DNA from: Shewanella morhuae
Lineage (GTDB): Bacteria; Pseudomonadota; Gammaproteobacteria; Enterobacterales; Shewanellaceae
Assembly: GCF_900156405.1 (NCBI RefSeq)
Contig: NZ_FTNN01000005.1
Span: 1-44,774 of the forward strand
Direction: 5' to 3'
Length of the DNA: 44,774 nucleotides
In this document: piece after piece, positions 28,589 through 37,845 of the stretch
How positions within the stretch are numbered: the stretch's first letter is position 1
How the letters are laid out: the number at the start of each line of letters is the position of its first letter
Made by a program: the position numbers and the translations under genes
Notes under the pieces: model-generated
Seen by the model: only the letters and a program-made list of their open reading frames with translations
Told to the model about the DNA's origin: nothing
Databases searched by the model: none

Positions 28589-29896
28589 TTAAAACTGATA
28601 GCTGTATTGCACCGAGTAGTACATAGCACTTGACTCAGTAATCGCATTAACCGGACCGACGATTGCGCTATTTTCAATTAAGTGAACTTCTTCACCTTTA
28701 ACATAGGCGATACCAAAATCGATGCTGTTCTGTGGATTAACATGGTAGCTCATGCCCGCAGTAAACCAGTTACGGTCTGAATCTGGGATCGAGATTGAGC
28801 TAATATCATCAACCACACCCATGTCATGCATGTAACCTGCGCGAACGGTAAATTGTTCGTTAATCGTGTAAGTACCACCTAAGCTAAATAACCATGAATC
28901 TTTCCATTGGTATTTTTTTAGAGCAACATCACCTGCATTTACAGTACTGCCAGCGCCAGCTTGGCCTGGTAAAATGGTGGCTACGCCATCTTTAGCAGTA
29001 ATTTGCTCAAAATCGCCCCATTTGGTGAACTGGGCGGTGTAATGTACCGCAAATTGAGACGTCAGCTGATGGAAACCTGCTACTTGGAAGATATCCGCTA
29101 GCGGTACATCTAAGCTATCAAAGCTGGTGGCTAATGTAGTCTGTGCCCCCAGTCCTAATGCAGATAAGTCTTTCGTTGAAATAGTATTGACATCACCTTT
29201 CACATTAACAGTTGGGCTAAAGCGGTAGCTTAAACCAAAACGGTTATCTTGATTTAACTCAATCGTCGCGCCAAGGATACCGCCAAATGCCCAGCCATCG
29301 GCATCAACATCAACCAGCGGTGTTGGGCCTGCGTCACGGGTCAGGCGTCCTTCACCGTAAACAGCATCAATACCAGCACCTATGCTGAACATGTCATTGA
29401 TGCGGTATGAAAGGCTAGTATTAAAGTTAATTGTGGTAACTTCTGTTTTTCCTAATAGGTCAAAGGGTGCTGCAGCAACATTTTTAGACAAGGTAGCAGA
29501 ATCAGTACCTGTCCCAAAATTAGAAAAAGCGGCAAAACCTACGGCAAATTTGTCATCGATGGGATGGATATAGTAAATATTAGGAATGGCCTTAGTGCTG
29601 CCTGCATCATCGATACTGCCTAAATCGACGGCTCCGCCAGCAAAGTTAACATCTTTGACATCAACTGAAACATCGACATAAGTTAAACCAACAGAAAGTG
29701 AATCTTTATCAAATAACGCCATAGCTGCAGGGTTACGAGATATTACCGACGCGTTATCGGCGATAACAGCATCACCAGAGAATGCACGGCCTATGCCTGT
29801 GGCTGATTGGCTGTTGAGTTGGAAACCAGCGGCTAAGGTTTGTGTACTGGCTAATGCGACCGAAATGGCAATGAGTGTCTTGTTGAATTTTTTCAT
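28589..29896 (-). CDS. fadL: FadL/OmpP1-family outer-membrane channel (long-chain fatty acid uptake)
   Basis: A 435-residue outer-membrane beta-barrel that should pass long-chain fatty acids or other hydrophobic compounds. A signal peptide (cleavage after TLA, about residue 22) is followed by the typical mature N-terminus AGFQLNSQSATGIGRAFSG and the NPAAMA hatch motif (55-60). The C-terminus ends with YSVQYSYQF, with the terminal Phe needed for barrel assembly. Two FadR-like operators lie upstream at 30007-30023 and 30089-30105, which supports a fatty-acid role over hydrocarbon uptake. Confidence 0.9.
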   Translation of the reverse strand: MKKFNKTLIAISVALASTQTLAAGFQLNSQSATGIGRAFSGDAVIADNASVISRNPAAMALFDKDSLSVGLTYVDVSVDVKDVNFAGGAVDLGSIDDAGSTKAIPNIYYIHPIDDKFAVGFAAFSNFGTGTDSATLSKNVAAAPFDLLGKTEVTTINFNTSLSYRINDMFSIGAGIDAVYGEGRLTRDAGPTPLVDVDADGWAFGGILGATIELNQDNRFGLSYRFSPTVNVKGDVNTISTKDLSALGLGAQTTLATSFDSLDVPLADIFQVAGFHQLTSQFAVHYTAQFTKWGDFEQITAKDGVATILPGQAGAGSTVNAGDVALKKYQWKDSWLFSLGGTYTINEQFTVRAGYMHDMGVVDDISSISIPDSDRNWFTAGMSYHVNPQNSIDFGIAYVKGEEVHLIENSAIVGPVNAITESSAMYYSVQYSYQF

Positions 29897-30006
29897 TATT
29901 ATTCTCTCTATTTTTATAAATATTGGATTTTTATTCGACCGAACTCCCCAGTACCGTGTCGAAATCCTTTTTTGTCCTTTGCATCTTATGGATTGAATGT
30001 ACTGCC

Positions 30007-30023
30007 AACAAGTCCGACCAGAT
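30007..30023 (-). promoter_or_regulatory. FadR-like operator upstream of the fadL-type gene
   Basis: Read leftwards the sequence is ATCTGGTCGGACTTGTT, which agrees with the E. coli FadR consensus AGCTGGTCCGACNTGTT at all but two fixed positions. It lies 111 bp before the ATG. FadR represses fatty-acid uptake and degradation genes until acyl-CoA is present. Confidence 0.72.
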
Positions 30024-30088
30024 GTTAAACATGTTAATTTTCAGTTAATTAAGGACATTTCAAACAAAGTGTTTTTTAAGTGGTGATT

Positions 30089-30105
30089 GAATGGTCTGGC
30101 CAGTT
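30089..30105 (-). promoter_or_regulatory. Second, weaker FadR-like operator
   Basis: Read leftwards the sequence is AACTGGCCAGACCATTC, with the core TGGYCNGAC shared with the other two sites in this window. It lies 82 bp further from the fadL-type gene. E. coli fadL also has two FadR sites. Confidence 0.5.
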
Positions 30106-30194
30106 GCCTGATATCATGGGCTTTGGGTGCGATGAAGAGTTTTAATTAACGTTAACGATTTGTAACGCTGCGTAGAAAAGTTAAAACGATACAA

Positions 30195-30232
30195 AATGTA
30201 AAAAGGCGTACAAGTGTACGCTTTTTTACATT
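30195..30232 (-). terminator. Terminator of putP
   Basis: AATGTAAAAAGGCGTACA (30195-30212) pairs along 18 bp, with one G-U, with 30215-30232. Both strands have T runs at the base, so it may act in both directions. It starts 18 bp past the putP stop. Confidence 0.9.
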
Positions 30233-30249
30233 ATGGATGAGGGCAGAGA

Positions 30250-31701
30250 TTACAATGCAGATTTAAATTGTTCGAACTCTGTTGTCACTTGTTGACTCGG
30301 CGCAGATAATTTACTAACTAAAATACCGGCTATGGATGCAAATACAAAACCTGGTAGTATTTCATATAATTCAAAAATCCCACCCGATAATTGTTTCCAA
30401 ATGACCACGGTTAACGCACCCACTATGATGGTGGCAATCGCGCCATTACGACTATATTGCTTCCAAAATAACGACAACAGTGCCACTGGGCCAAATGCGG
30501 CGCCAAAACCTGCCCATGCGTAGCTCACTAAACTCAGTACGCTGCTGTCAGGATTAAGTGCCACTACGCCTGCAATCACTGCAATTGCCAGTACGCCTAA
30601 ACGACCAACCATCATCAACTCGCGATCATCAGCTTTAGGTCGCAGCCATTTACGGTAGAAATCTTCGGTGATAACGCTTGAGCAAACCAGTAGTTGCGAA
30701 TCGATAGTGCTCATAATCGCCGATAAAATCGCCGCGATGAGTAAACCACCAATCCATGGGTTAAAGGCCGCTTGGGCTAAATGGATAAATACGGTTTCAG
30801 GATTTGCAAGTGGCATTTTTGCAAAATAGACAGATCCAGCAATCCCTGTTGCCAGCGCACCTACCAAAGATAGTATCATCCAGCTCATCGCAATACGGCG
30901 CGATAAGGGCAGGGCATCGGCGCTGCTTATCGCCATAAAGCGCGATAAAATATGCGGTTGACCAAAATAGCCTAATCCCCACGCGAGCAAAGACAGCATG
31001 CCAATCACAGTGGTGTTATCGCTAACGAGTGCCAACATCGCCGGATCAATCGATTCCATTCCGGCCTGACTTTCAGGGTTGGAAAACACCGCAAACGGCA
31101 CAATTAATAGTGCGATAAGCATTAAACAACCTTGAAAAAAGTCAGTCCAACACACGGCAAAGAAACCGCCTATAAAGGTATAACCGACTATGATGGCTGA
31201 GCCAATAACCAGAGCAACGGTGTAATCAAGGCCAAAGACTTTTTCAAACAAAATCGCGCCGCCTACCATGCCTGAAGAGGCGTAGAAGGTGAAAAATACT
31301 AGAATAGTGATGGCGGAAACAAGTTTGAGGTAACCTTGAGTATCGTGGAAACGCTTCTCAAAAAAATCGGGCAACGTCAGTGCGTTATCAGCCAGTTGAG
31401 TGTAAATACGTAGGCGTTTTGCTACAAATAACCAGTTTAGCCAAGCACCAAAAATTAAGCCTATGCCAATCCATGCTTCGCCTAAACCACCTAAGTAAAC
31501 CGCGCCGGGTAACCCCAGTAATAACCAACCAGACATATCAGATGCACCCACGCTAAGTGCAGTCACGGCGGGGCCCATTTTTCGACCACCTAAAATATAA
31601 TCATCAACAGTATCGGTAGCACGATAAGCCCAAAAACCTATGCCCATCATCAATACTAAATAGCTAACAAATGTGATTAAAATTGGGGTTTCAATCGTCA
31701 T
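30250..31701 (-). CDS. putP: Sodium/proline symporter PutP
   Basis: Imports L-proline with sodium; inner membrane, SSS family, 483 residues from this start with thirteen expected membrane segments. It matches E. coli PutP in DDYILGGRKMGP, VGASDMSGWLLLGLPGAVY, ALTLPDFFEKRF, GYFGQPHILSRFMA and SAIMSTIDSQLLVCSSVITED. The ATG at 31701 is preferred over one at 31743 because GGGAAGAA lies 6 nt before it and the N-terminus (MTIETPILITFVSYL) then aligns with E. coli. No proline dehydrogenase gene is adjacent. Confidence 0.95.
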   Translation of the reverse strand: MTIETPILITFVSYLVLMMGIGFWAYRATDTVDDYILGGRKMGPAVTALSVGASDMSGWLLLGLPGAVYLGGLGEAWIGIGLIFGAWLNWLFVAKRLRIYTQLADNALTLPDFFEKRFHDTQGYLKLVSAITILVFFTFYASSGMVGGAILFEKVFGLDYTVALVIGSAIIVGYTFIGGFFAVCWTDFFQGCLMLIALLIVPFAVFSNPESQAGMESIDPAMLALVSDNTTVIGMLSLLAWGLGYFGQPHILSRFMAISSADALPLSRRIAMSWMILSLVGALATGIAGSVYFAKMPLANPETVFIHLAQAAFNPWIGGLLIAAILSAIMSTIDSQLLVCSSVITEDFYRKWLRPKADDRELMMVGRLGVLAIAVIAGVVALNPDSSVLSLVSYAWAGFGAAFGPVALLSLFWKQYSRNGAIATIIVGALTVVIWKQLSGGIFELYEILPGFVFASIAGILVSKLSAPSQQVTTEFEQFKSAL

Positions 31702-31792
31702 CTTGTTTCTTCCCATCTTTTTATTATTAAAAGTGGCAAGCATGCTACCAGATGTTTGAGCAATCGCCCATTAGGAGGTAAATATGTGACTA

Positions 31793-31834
31793 AAATCTAA
31801 CCTGCGATACGAGTTTTTATCGAAGGTTAGATTT
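31793..31834 (-). terminator. Probable terminator after the sigma factor/DUF3379 pair
   Basis: AAATCTAACCT (31793-31803) pairs perfectly with AGGTTAGATTT (31824-31834), with a further CGAT/ATCG pair inside. It lies 14 bp past the DUF3379 stop; the T tail is short. Confidence 0.55.
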
Positions 31835-31847
31835 AAAAATGATCGGT

Positions 31848-32552
31848 TTAGATGAAGATATTACTTATTTCGTCTTTTACATAGTTAAGATCAGATTTAT
31901 CTTCACCAACGATCAGAATAAAAGCGTCTGCAGTTTCAAAACCGATACCTTGATATTGGCTGTCGGCAAACGTTTGATCTAGCACCATACGTTTTTCCAA
32001 CGGCACGATAAATAGAGTGACTTTACCTTGCTCGCCTTGAAGCACGAGATGCAAGCTTTTTACACCTTGAAAATCGCAATAAGAGCTGAAATATACTTTA
32101 CCGGGCTGTTGGATAAACTTGGCATTACCAAAGTTTTTCAGTGAAGCCAGTCGAGCATTTACTTGTTTAAAGTCGACATTTTGGTCCAAGTGTAAAGCGA
32201 CACTCTCATGATTGACATGGGCTAGAGCATGCTCTGCTAAATCTATGGGGCCAAGGCGCAGTAAACTAAAGCTTATCCCGACAGCAAAGGCTATGGAAGC
32301 TGCCATTGCCATTAGAAAACCTGTACGGCGTCGCTGTTTGTGATGTTGCTGCAATTGCTGGCGCAGAATTAGCTTATCGGCTAAATCTTCAGGCACACTA
32401 ATTTTTAATGCACTGCACAGTTTTGCATCGAGATGTTTAAGTTCATTCACAAGCGCTTGGTTTTCTGGTTTAGCTTTTATCTGCTGCAGAAAATCAGCGT
32501 CTTGATTGTAAGGGTTCTCATAGGCTTGACGTCTAAATTTAAGCTCATCCAT
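31848..32552 (-). CDS. DUF3379 membrane protein, probable anti-sigma partner
   Basis: A 234-residue protein with a cytoplasmic N-terminal part (1-78), one transmembrane segment (about 79-99, FLMAMAASIAFAVGISFSLL) and a periplasmic C-terminal domain. This layout and the 8-nt overlap (ATGGATGA) with the preceding sigma factor gene suggest translational coupling and an anti-sigma role. Inference only: no ZAS-type HxxxCxxC motif is seen. It is the last gene of this leftward run. Confidence 0.8.
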   Translation of the reverse strand: MDELKFRRQAYENPYNQDADFLQQIKAKPENQALVNELKHLDAKLCSALKISVPEDLADKLILRQQLQQHHKQRRRTGFLMAMAASIAFAVGISFSLLRLGPIDLAEHALAHVNHESVALHLDQNVDFKQVNARLASLKNFGNAKFIQQPGKVYFSSYCDFQGVKSLHLVLQGEQGKVTLFIVPLEKRMVLDQTFADSQYQGIGFETADAFILIVGEDKSDLNYVKDEISNIFI

Positions 32553-33108
32553 TGGACTGACCTCTCACCTCTGATTTTTCAAGTAATACTTTCAATTGGT
32601 TTCTCGCCCGAAATAAACGTGTCATCACAGTGTTACGATTAAGCTCCATGAGCTCGGCGATTTCATCACCGCTAAAACCTCCAATCAGTTGCAGTAAAAG
32701 TGGTTCACGGTATTCAATATCCAGCCGACTAATTTGCCGACGGATCAGATATTGATCGGTCTGATCTTCACTGCTATTAGAGATATTGTCCTCTAAGGTA
32801 TCTTGCTCAACATCGGAGTAATCAAACTGTTTACGCTCAAAACGCCGCGCATTTTCCCGTCTCAAAATGGTGATAAGCCATGCTTTTGCGGCTTTATCAT
32901 CTTTGAGGGAATCTAATGCTTTCCATGCCCGTAAAAATGTTTCTTGAGTAATGTCCTCAGCCACGTGTTTATCGCCAGATAACCAATAGGCATAACGGAA
33001 GATATCGGCATGTAGCGCCTTGACTAGGCTGTTATATCGTCGTTGTTTGCTTAACATGTCAGAAGAGACCGCAGGCTCTGCTGATTTCTTGCGCCAATTA
33101 GTAAACAT
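32545..33108 (-). CDS. ECF-type sigma-70 family RNA polymerase sigma factor
   Basis: A 187-residue sigma factor with regions 2 and 4 only. Region 2 has IFRYAYWLSGDKHVAEDITQ and ETFLRAWKALDSL; region 4 (about 132-180) has EPLLLQLIGGFSGDEIAEL and the recognition helix NRNTVMTRLFRARNQLK. A long acidic linker (about 100-128) joins them. It precedes the DUF3379 gene with an 8-nt overlap and lies 95 bp after batD. What it controls cannot be read from this window; the Bat operon is an obvious candidate to test. Confidence 0.92.
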   Translation of the reverse strand: MFTNWRKKSAEPAVSSDMLSKQRRYNSLVKALHADIFRYAYWLSGDKHVAEDITQETFLRAWKALDSLKDDKAAKAWLITILRRENARRFERKQFDYSDVEQDTLEDNISNSSEDQTDQYLIRRQISRLDIEYREPLLLQLIGGFSGDEIAELMELNRNTVMTRLFRARNQLKVLLEKSEVRGQSNG

Positions 33109-33203
33109 TTTTTACCTGTTGGTTTTTTCGCTGGATATTTAACATGTTGAGCTCGCTTTTTTGTCATTAAACCTAGTCATTAAACCTATTATTAGTTAAG
33201 GGT

Positions 33204-34865
33204 TTATCGAGGATTTAGTGGGCTTAATGCTACTGATTTTGGTTTTGAGTGCTGACGTTGATAGGTTTTGACCGCGTTAAGTAACGCGGCGCACTGGGCA
33301 CTTAAGTGTGGATTTGCATTATTAGCATTAGCACTATAGGCGGCTAATTGCAGTTGTTGTATCGCTTCAGCCAGTGGTAAAGACTGCTCGGCAATCTTAT
33401 CGAGTGTCATTGGCGTTTGCTCTAACTCGCTAAAATAGCGCTGTAATTGCAACATTATGTGGCCCACATCGCCACTGGCACAGGCTTTTTCTAAGCTGTG
33501 TAAACCCGATATCGTTGCTGCTGGAGCCGAGTTAAGCGCAATCGGTGCCGTTACTTGATTTTTTAAAGCACGGCGCCAAGCAATTAAAGTGATAATCCAA
33601 ACCACTAAAGTGATCAACCATAGCGCAGCAAATGCCTTAACCATCCAAGAGTCATTGTTATCAGCCGTTGAGTTAGCTTGCCAAGCGGGGGCTGTGGGCG
33701 TATCCGTGATAGCGCCACCTTTCACCACGATAGTACGTGCTGGTAGTGTTGCTGTTTCTTCTCGTTTAAGGTGCGGGTTCCACCAAGGTATGTTGATTTC
33801 GGGCAAAGTAAACGTTCCCGCTTTACTGGGGACAATAGCCGACGAAATACTGTACTGAGACACGATTTGCGCTTCACGCACAAAGGTCTGTCGCTGGGGT
33901 TTTTCAGGATATAACTTCAGCTCATCAGGAAGCGTCTGGTTGATATCTGGCAAACTATTTTCATCAGCGTTTGAGGCTAAAAGCGTTATCGTGCGAGTGA
34001 TGGGGCTGCCGACGGTAAACTCTGTAATGTCCTCCGGAAACGTTTCTTTTAACACTACCAGATCGGCAACTAACCACTGACCTAGAAAACTGGCGGGAGC
34101 AGGATTGACTTGTACTGTGAGCGATGGCGCTCCCGCTTGCATTGGGCGACTTTCATTAAAGCCAAACATACCGCCACGGCGTTGGGATTCAACCAATACA
34201 TCGCCGGCAAAGGTGGCTCCCTTAATATTAATTTGGCCCGGTAAGTCGGGAATAATGCCATAGGTACGCTCAATTACGCGATAACGACGCCCATCGACAA
34301 TTTCAGAGCCATCTTTATCTTCACCGACTTGTTTGATTTGCCCGCCCTCAATCACCGGTGCGCTCAACACACCTCGCTGTAATTCTACCGCGAGATAGAG
34401 TTTTACTTTATAGGTAATTAATTGGCCGACATAGGCTTCGTCAGTTGACACTTTTGCGTCGATAAATAGGTTTTTCATTTGTGCGGGTTGACCACCGCTT
34501 TCGACCACTTGCAGTGGAATAGGCGCCGAGTTTATGCCGTCAATACTAAAGGCTGGAATAGTCAATTGGCCTTTTTGTTTTGGTGCAAGCAGCACTTGCC
34601 AGCGGGTTTCTTTAACCGCATCAAAATTCATGATTTGTGTACTGCGACTTACGCTGGTGCGACCAACAATAAAGTCCCTCAATAGGGCTGAAGTGTCGAG
34701 TTTACCGGTATCGATTTCATCATCAACACTGATATTAAGCACAAAGTATTCGCCCAACATCACGGGGTTGCGATCAACTGTTGCCTCAATCTTAGTGAGT
34801 GCAAAAGCGGGATTAACCACTCCGATAGCAAGGAGTAGCAGGATAAAAAATTGTCTGATTACCAC
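33204..34865 (-). CDS. batD: BatD-like protein (Bat/aerotolerance operon)
   Basis: A 553-residue protein with an N-terminal signal (about 5-22, cleavage after AFA), then repeated beta-sandwich domains typical of BatD (VDRNPVMLGEYFVLNISVDD, VSTDEAYVGQLITYKVKLYL, FPEDITEFTVGSPITRTITL). A transmembrane segment lies at about 411-430 (AFAALWLITLVVWIITLIAW), followed by a cytoplasmic tail. It starts at GTG inside the last codons of batB (7-nt overlap GTGGTAA). Bat proteins form a membrane-associated complex linked to envelope stress in Bacteroides, Francisella and Leptospira; the precise role is unknown. Confidence 0.88.
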   Translation of the reverse strand: MVIRQFFILLLLAIGVVNPAFALTKIEATVDRNPVMLGEYFVLNISVDDEIDTGKLDTSALLRDFIVGRTSVSRSTQIMNFDAVKETRWQVLLAPKQKGQLTIPAFSIDGINSAPIPLQVVESGGQPAQMKNLFIDAKVSTDEAYVGQLITYKVKLYLAVELQRGVLSAPVIEGGQIKQVGEDKDGSEIVDGRRYRVIERTYGIIPDLPGQINIKGATFAGDVLVESQRRGGMFGFNESRPMQAGAPSLTVQVNPAPASFLGQWLVADLVVLKETFPEDITEFTVGSPITRTITLLASNADENSLPDINQTLPDELKLYPEKPQRQTFVREAQIVSQYSISSAIVPSKAGTFTLPEINIPWWNPHLKREETATLPARTIVVKGGAITDTPTAPAWQANSTADNNDSWMVKAFAALWLITLVVWIITLIAWRRALKNQVTAPIALNSAPAATISGLHSLEKACASGDVGHIMLQLQRYFSELEQTPMTLDKIAEQSLPLAEAIQQLQLAAYSANANNANPHLSAQCAALLNAVKTYQRQHSKPKSVALSPLNPR

Positions 34866-36829
34866 TGTTCGTTATCCTTTGATATTTGGCCATTTTGGCG
34901 GCGTTTTTGATATTCCAACTGCATTTTGTTACGCAGTAATACTTGAGGGTCTTCGCTCACGCCCCGCAGTGCGCGTTGCATTTCGGGTGGAAGCGGCTCA
35001 CTGTTTGTTGGCGGCGCTTCGATAGATTCATCCATAGCAATGTTTTGTTTATCTTGATCATTTTGCTTTGGAGTATCTTTAGCACTAACGTTTTGTTTTT
35101 CTTGCTCAGGCATTTGTTTGTTATTTGCATCAGCTTTAGCCTGTGCCTGCATGTTAGCCTCATTATCTAGTGGCTGATTTTCTTGGCTATCAGGTTGAGG
35201 TTTATCCTTATTACTTTGATCATTGCTAGTTTGTTGATTTTGTTCTGACGACTGTTCATCTGCTTTTTGCTGCTCAGGGCTTTGCTGAGGATCTTGTTCA
35301 GCATTGGTATCCTGCAGCTCCTTAGATTCTTGCCCTGTTTGATCTTGCTTATTTTGCTCAGAACCATTCTGTTGATCGTTATCTTGACCAGATTGCGGAT
35401 CTTCTTTTTGATCTTGGTCTTTACTCTGTTGGCCGTTATTACCTTGCTGTTTTTGCTGTTCTTTCAATTGTTTTTCAGCAAGTTCAAGATTGGCTTTTGC
35501 CGCAGGGAAATCGGCCTGTTTTTCAAGCGCGGCTTGATAGCGTTCTTTCGCTTTATCAGGTTTACCGAGTTGCATCAACGCATTGCCTTGATTGTAAAGG
35601 CCTTGGGCTGAGTTATCTTGCTCGAAGGTTTTGAGCGCTTGCTCATAATCACCGGCTTTATACTGAGCACTAGCACGCCATTGGGGTGACTCAAACTGCT
35701 TAGCAGCGTTAGCATAGTCTTGTGATTGATAGGCTTGCATTGCTTGTTGATCGGCGGTTTGCCATAAATCTTCCCATATATTGGCATGGGCAGATTGCGG
35801 CGCAGCCGCTAATAGTAGGCCGCTCAATAAGGCAACAAACCCGCCACCGATACCCGCAATGATGCCTTGCCTAAAACTGAACAGCGCGGGAAGCAGCAAT
35901 AATAGTGCCAGATAAGGGCCGAGATCTTGCCAGGTTTCGCCGTCAAGCTCTGTTGCTTTAGCATCGCCAGCATCACTTAACCAACTTTGTAATTGGTCGA
36001 GATCGTTACCATCGGCGCGGTTCTGAATCAAGATGCCTTTATTGTTTGCAACCAGCTTTTGCAGTAAGCCAAAATTTACCGCAGCAACCACAACTTCATT
36101 GCTATTGTCTCGTTGTAATTGTCCATCGGGTAGACGGATTGGCGCGCCTTGGCTGGTGCCAAAAGCCATTATGGCAAGACGATATTGCGTGCCACTTAAT
36201 ACCGAGTTTGCCTCATCAAATTGCGTGGCAGTAATGCCATCGGTCATGACAATGATATCGCCGTGAATATGGCCACCTTGCGCCAATAGAGCTTTAGCTT
36301 GAGTAAGCGCCGCAGCTAAATTTGAGCCGCGCACTGGCATGATCTCAGGGCTTAATGTGGGCAGTAAATTGAGTAGTGTGCCGGTATCACGCGTTAATGG
36401 ACTGATAGTAAAAGCATCACCAGCAAAAGCGACTAAACCAGTTTCACCTTCTTTTAGATTACGTAGTAAGTCTGTTGCCCTAAATTTGGCTTGGGTTAAA
36501 CGATTTGGCGTCACATCGGTTGCAAACATAGATACCGACATATCCATCACTAATACACGGCCTTGTTCGGTGGCAAACACGGGTAAGGACTGTTTATTAA
36601 CGGCAGGCCCAGCAAGGGCAATCGTCGCAATCAGCCAAGTGAAGGCTAATAAATGCAGCGGACGGCGGGATTTTTTATCGCCTTGGGTGACTAATATTTT
36701 GGCTAAGTGCGGCGCAATATAACGGTTCCACGCGCTATGACTCTGGTGTTGTCGCCATAAACTGAGTAACACCAAGGCCAGCGGCACTAGGGCGAGTAGC
36801 CATTCGGGACGAATAAAATGTAGGCTCAT
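34859..36829 (-). CDS. batB: BatB-BatC fusion: VWA domain plus TPR protein with Q/N/D-rich tail
   Basis: A 656-residue protein. Membrane segments at about 8-25 and 58-74 precede a von Willebrand A domain with MIDAS motif DMSVS at 96-100, then a pair of membrane segments near 310-345. TPR-like repeats follow at about 355-455 (QAMQAYQSQDYANAAKQF, QYKAGDYEQALKTFEQD, GNALMQLGKPDKAKERYQAA). Residues 460-610 are a low-complexity tract rich in Gln, Asn, Asp, Lys and Ser. In many bacteria the VWA (BatB) and TPR (BatC) parts are separate genes. The gene overlaps batA by one base (TAATG) and batD by 7 nt, so translation is coupled. Confidence 0.9.
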   Translation of the reverse strand: MSLHFIRPEWLLALVPLALVLLSLWRQHQSHSAWNRYIAPHLAKILVTQGDKKSRRPLHLLAFTWLIATIALAGPAVNKQSLPVFATEQGRVLVMDMSVSMFATDVTPNRLTQAKFRATDLLRNLKEGETGLVAFAGDAFTISPLTRDTGTLLNLLPTLSPEIMPVRGSNLAAALTQAKALLAQGGHIHGDIIVMTDGITATQFDEANSVLSGTQYRLAIMAFGTSQGAPIRLPDGQLQRDNSNEVVVAAVNFGLLQKLVANNKGILIQNRADGNDLDQLQSWLSDAGDAKATELDGETWQDLGPYLALLLLLPALFSFRQGIIAGIGGGFVALLSGLLLAAAPQSAHANIWEDLWQTADQQAMQAYQSQDYANAAKQFESPQWRASAQYKAGDYEQALKTFEQDNSAQGLYNQGNALMQLGKPDKAKERYQAALEKQADFPAAKANLELAEKQLKEQQKQQGNNGQQSKDQDQKEDPQSGQDNDQQNGSEQNKQDQTGQESKELQDTNAEQDPQQSPEQQKADEQSSEQNQQTSNDQSNKDKPQPDSQENQPLDNEANMQAQAKADANNKQMPEQEKQNVSAKDTPKQNDQDKQNIAMDESIEAPPTNSEPLPPEMQRALRGVSEDPQVLLRNKMQLEYQKRRQNGQISKDNEQW

Positions 36830-37845
36830 TATTTTATGTTCCCCCGTGAACTCGTTGCAGCGAGTTTAACTCGGCGCGTAGCAAAAAATGGTAATTGACC
36901 TAAGGCAATCCACAGACTCGTTAGTAACGCTAAAGCCAGCGGCCAATAGAACAGGTCTGCCTGCGGACGATAGCTCAATTGGTCGCGACTCACTGGCTCG
37001 AGTTTGTCAATTTCTTGGTAAATTTGGTCCAGTTCTTGGCTGTTACGGGCGCGAAAATAACGGCCGTGGGTGACTTCAGCGATATGCTTAAGCTGGTTTT
37101 CATCTAGATCCATCGAGGGATTAACCCGTTCGCGGCCAAAGAGTGTGCGCCGCTCCATCACATCAGCTCCGACACCCACAGTGTAAATGGTGACTTTACG
37201 ATTAGCGGCAATCTGCGCTGCTTGTTCTGGCTCGATATTGCCCGCATTATTGGAGCCGTCGGTCAATAAAATCAGCACTCTATTACTCTCGTCCATTTTA
37301 TCAAAACGCTTTACCGCTAGGGCTATGGCTTCACCTATGGCGGTTTGTTTACCGACTAAGCCGATTTGCGCTTCTTTTAAAAATTGCGCCACTGAACGTC
37401 TATCTTGGGTGAGCGGTGCCTGTAAATAAGCGTGATCGGCAAATAGAATCAAGCCGATACGGTCGCCTTTGCGGCGTTCAATAAAATCACTGACGACGTG
37501 TTGTATCAAAGTAAAGCGGTCGACGGTTTTACCATTTACCACCATATCTTCAATCTGCATACTGCCGGATAAATCTACTGCCATCATCAGATCGCGGCCT
37601 TGGCTTGGCAACTCGATGGGTTCCCCAAGCCATTGTGGACGAGCGATAGCAAGCACTAACAAGCACCACATCAGCCAGTAGCGTTTACGGCTCTGGCGTG
37701 TGTTGGCGGCTAAGCTTTGTTTACCTGTTTGGCTCATTCCCGGTAATTGCAGCCGGCCACCCTCTACTTGTATGGTTTGTTGGCGCCAAAAAATCAAAGG
37801 TAACGGCAGTAATATCAATAGCCAAGGCCATGCAATAGTTACCAT
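36829..37845 (-). CDS. batA: BatA-like VWA domain membrane protein
   Basis: A 338-residue protein with membrane segments at about 5-20, 56-72 and 305-322, around a von Willebrand A domain. The MIDAS motif is DLSGS at 91-95, with LLTDGSNNAGN further on. VWA domains bind protein partners through a metal ion; BatA is thought to act with BatB and the MoxR ATPase. The ATG overlaps the end of the DUF4381 gene by 7 nt (ATGGTAA). Confidence 0.92.
   Translation of the reverse strand: MVTIAWPWLLILLPLPLIFWRQQTIQVEGGRLQLPGMSQTGKQSLAANTRQSRKRYWLMWCLLVLAIARPQWLGEPIELPSQGRDLMMAVDLSGSMQIEDMVVNGKTVDRFTLIQHVVSDFIERRKGDRIGLILFADHAYLQAPLTQDRRSVAQFLKEAQIGLVGKQTAIGEAIALAVKRFDKMDESNRVLILLTDGSNNAGNIEPEQAAQIAANRKVTIYTVGVGADVMERRTLFGRERVNPSMDLDENQLKHIAEVTHGRYFRARNSQELDQIYQEIDKLEPVSRDQLSYRPQADLFYWPLALALLTSLWIALGQLPFFATRRVKLAATSSRGNIK

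Noticed and set aside
31774..31798. AGGAGG followed by ATGTGA on the plus strand near putP
   Set aside because: A perfect Shine-Dalgarno sequence but only a start-stop or a 4-codon frame follows, and both neighbouring genes are read leftwards, so it looks accidental.
34534..35025. Rightward 163-codon frame across batD/batB
   Set aside because: Antisense shadow; its length comes from biased composition of the batB tail.
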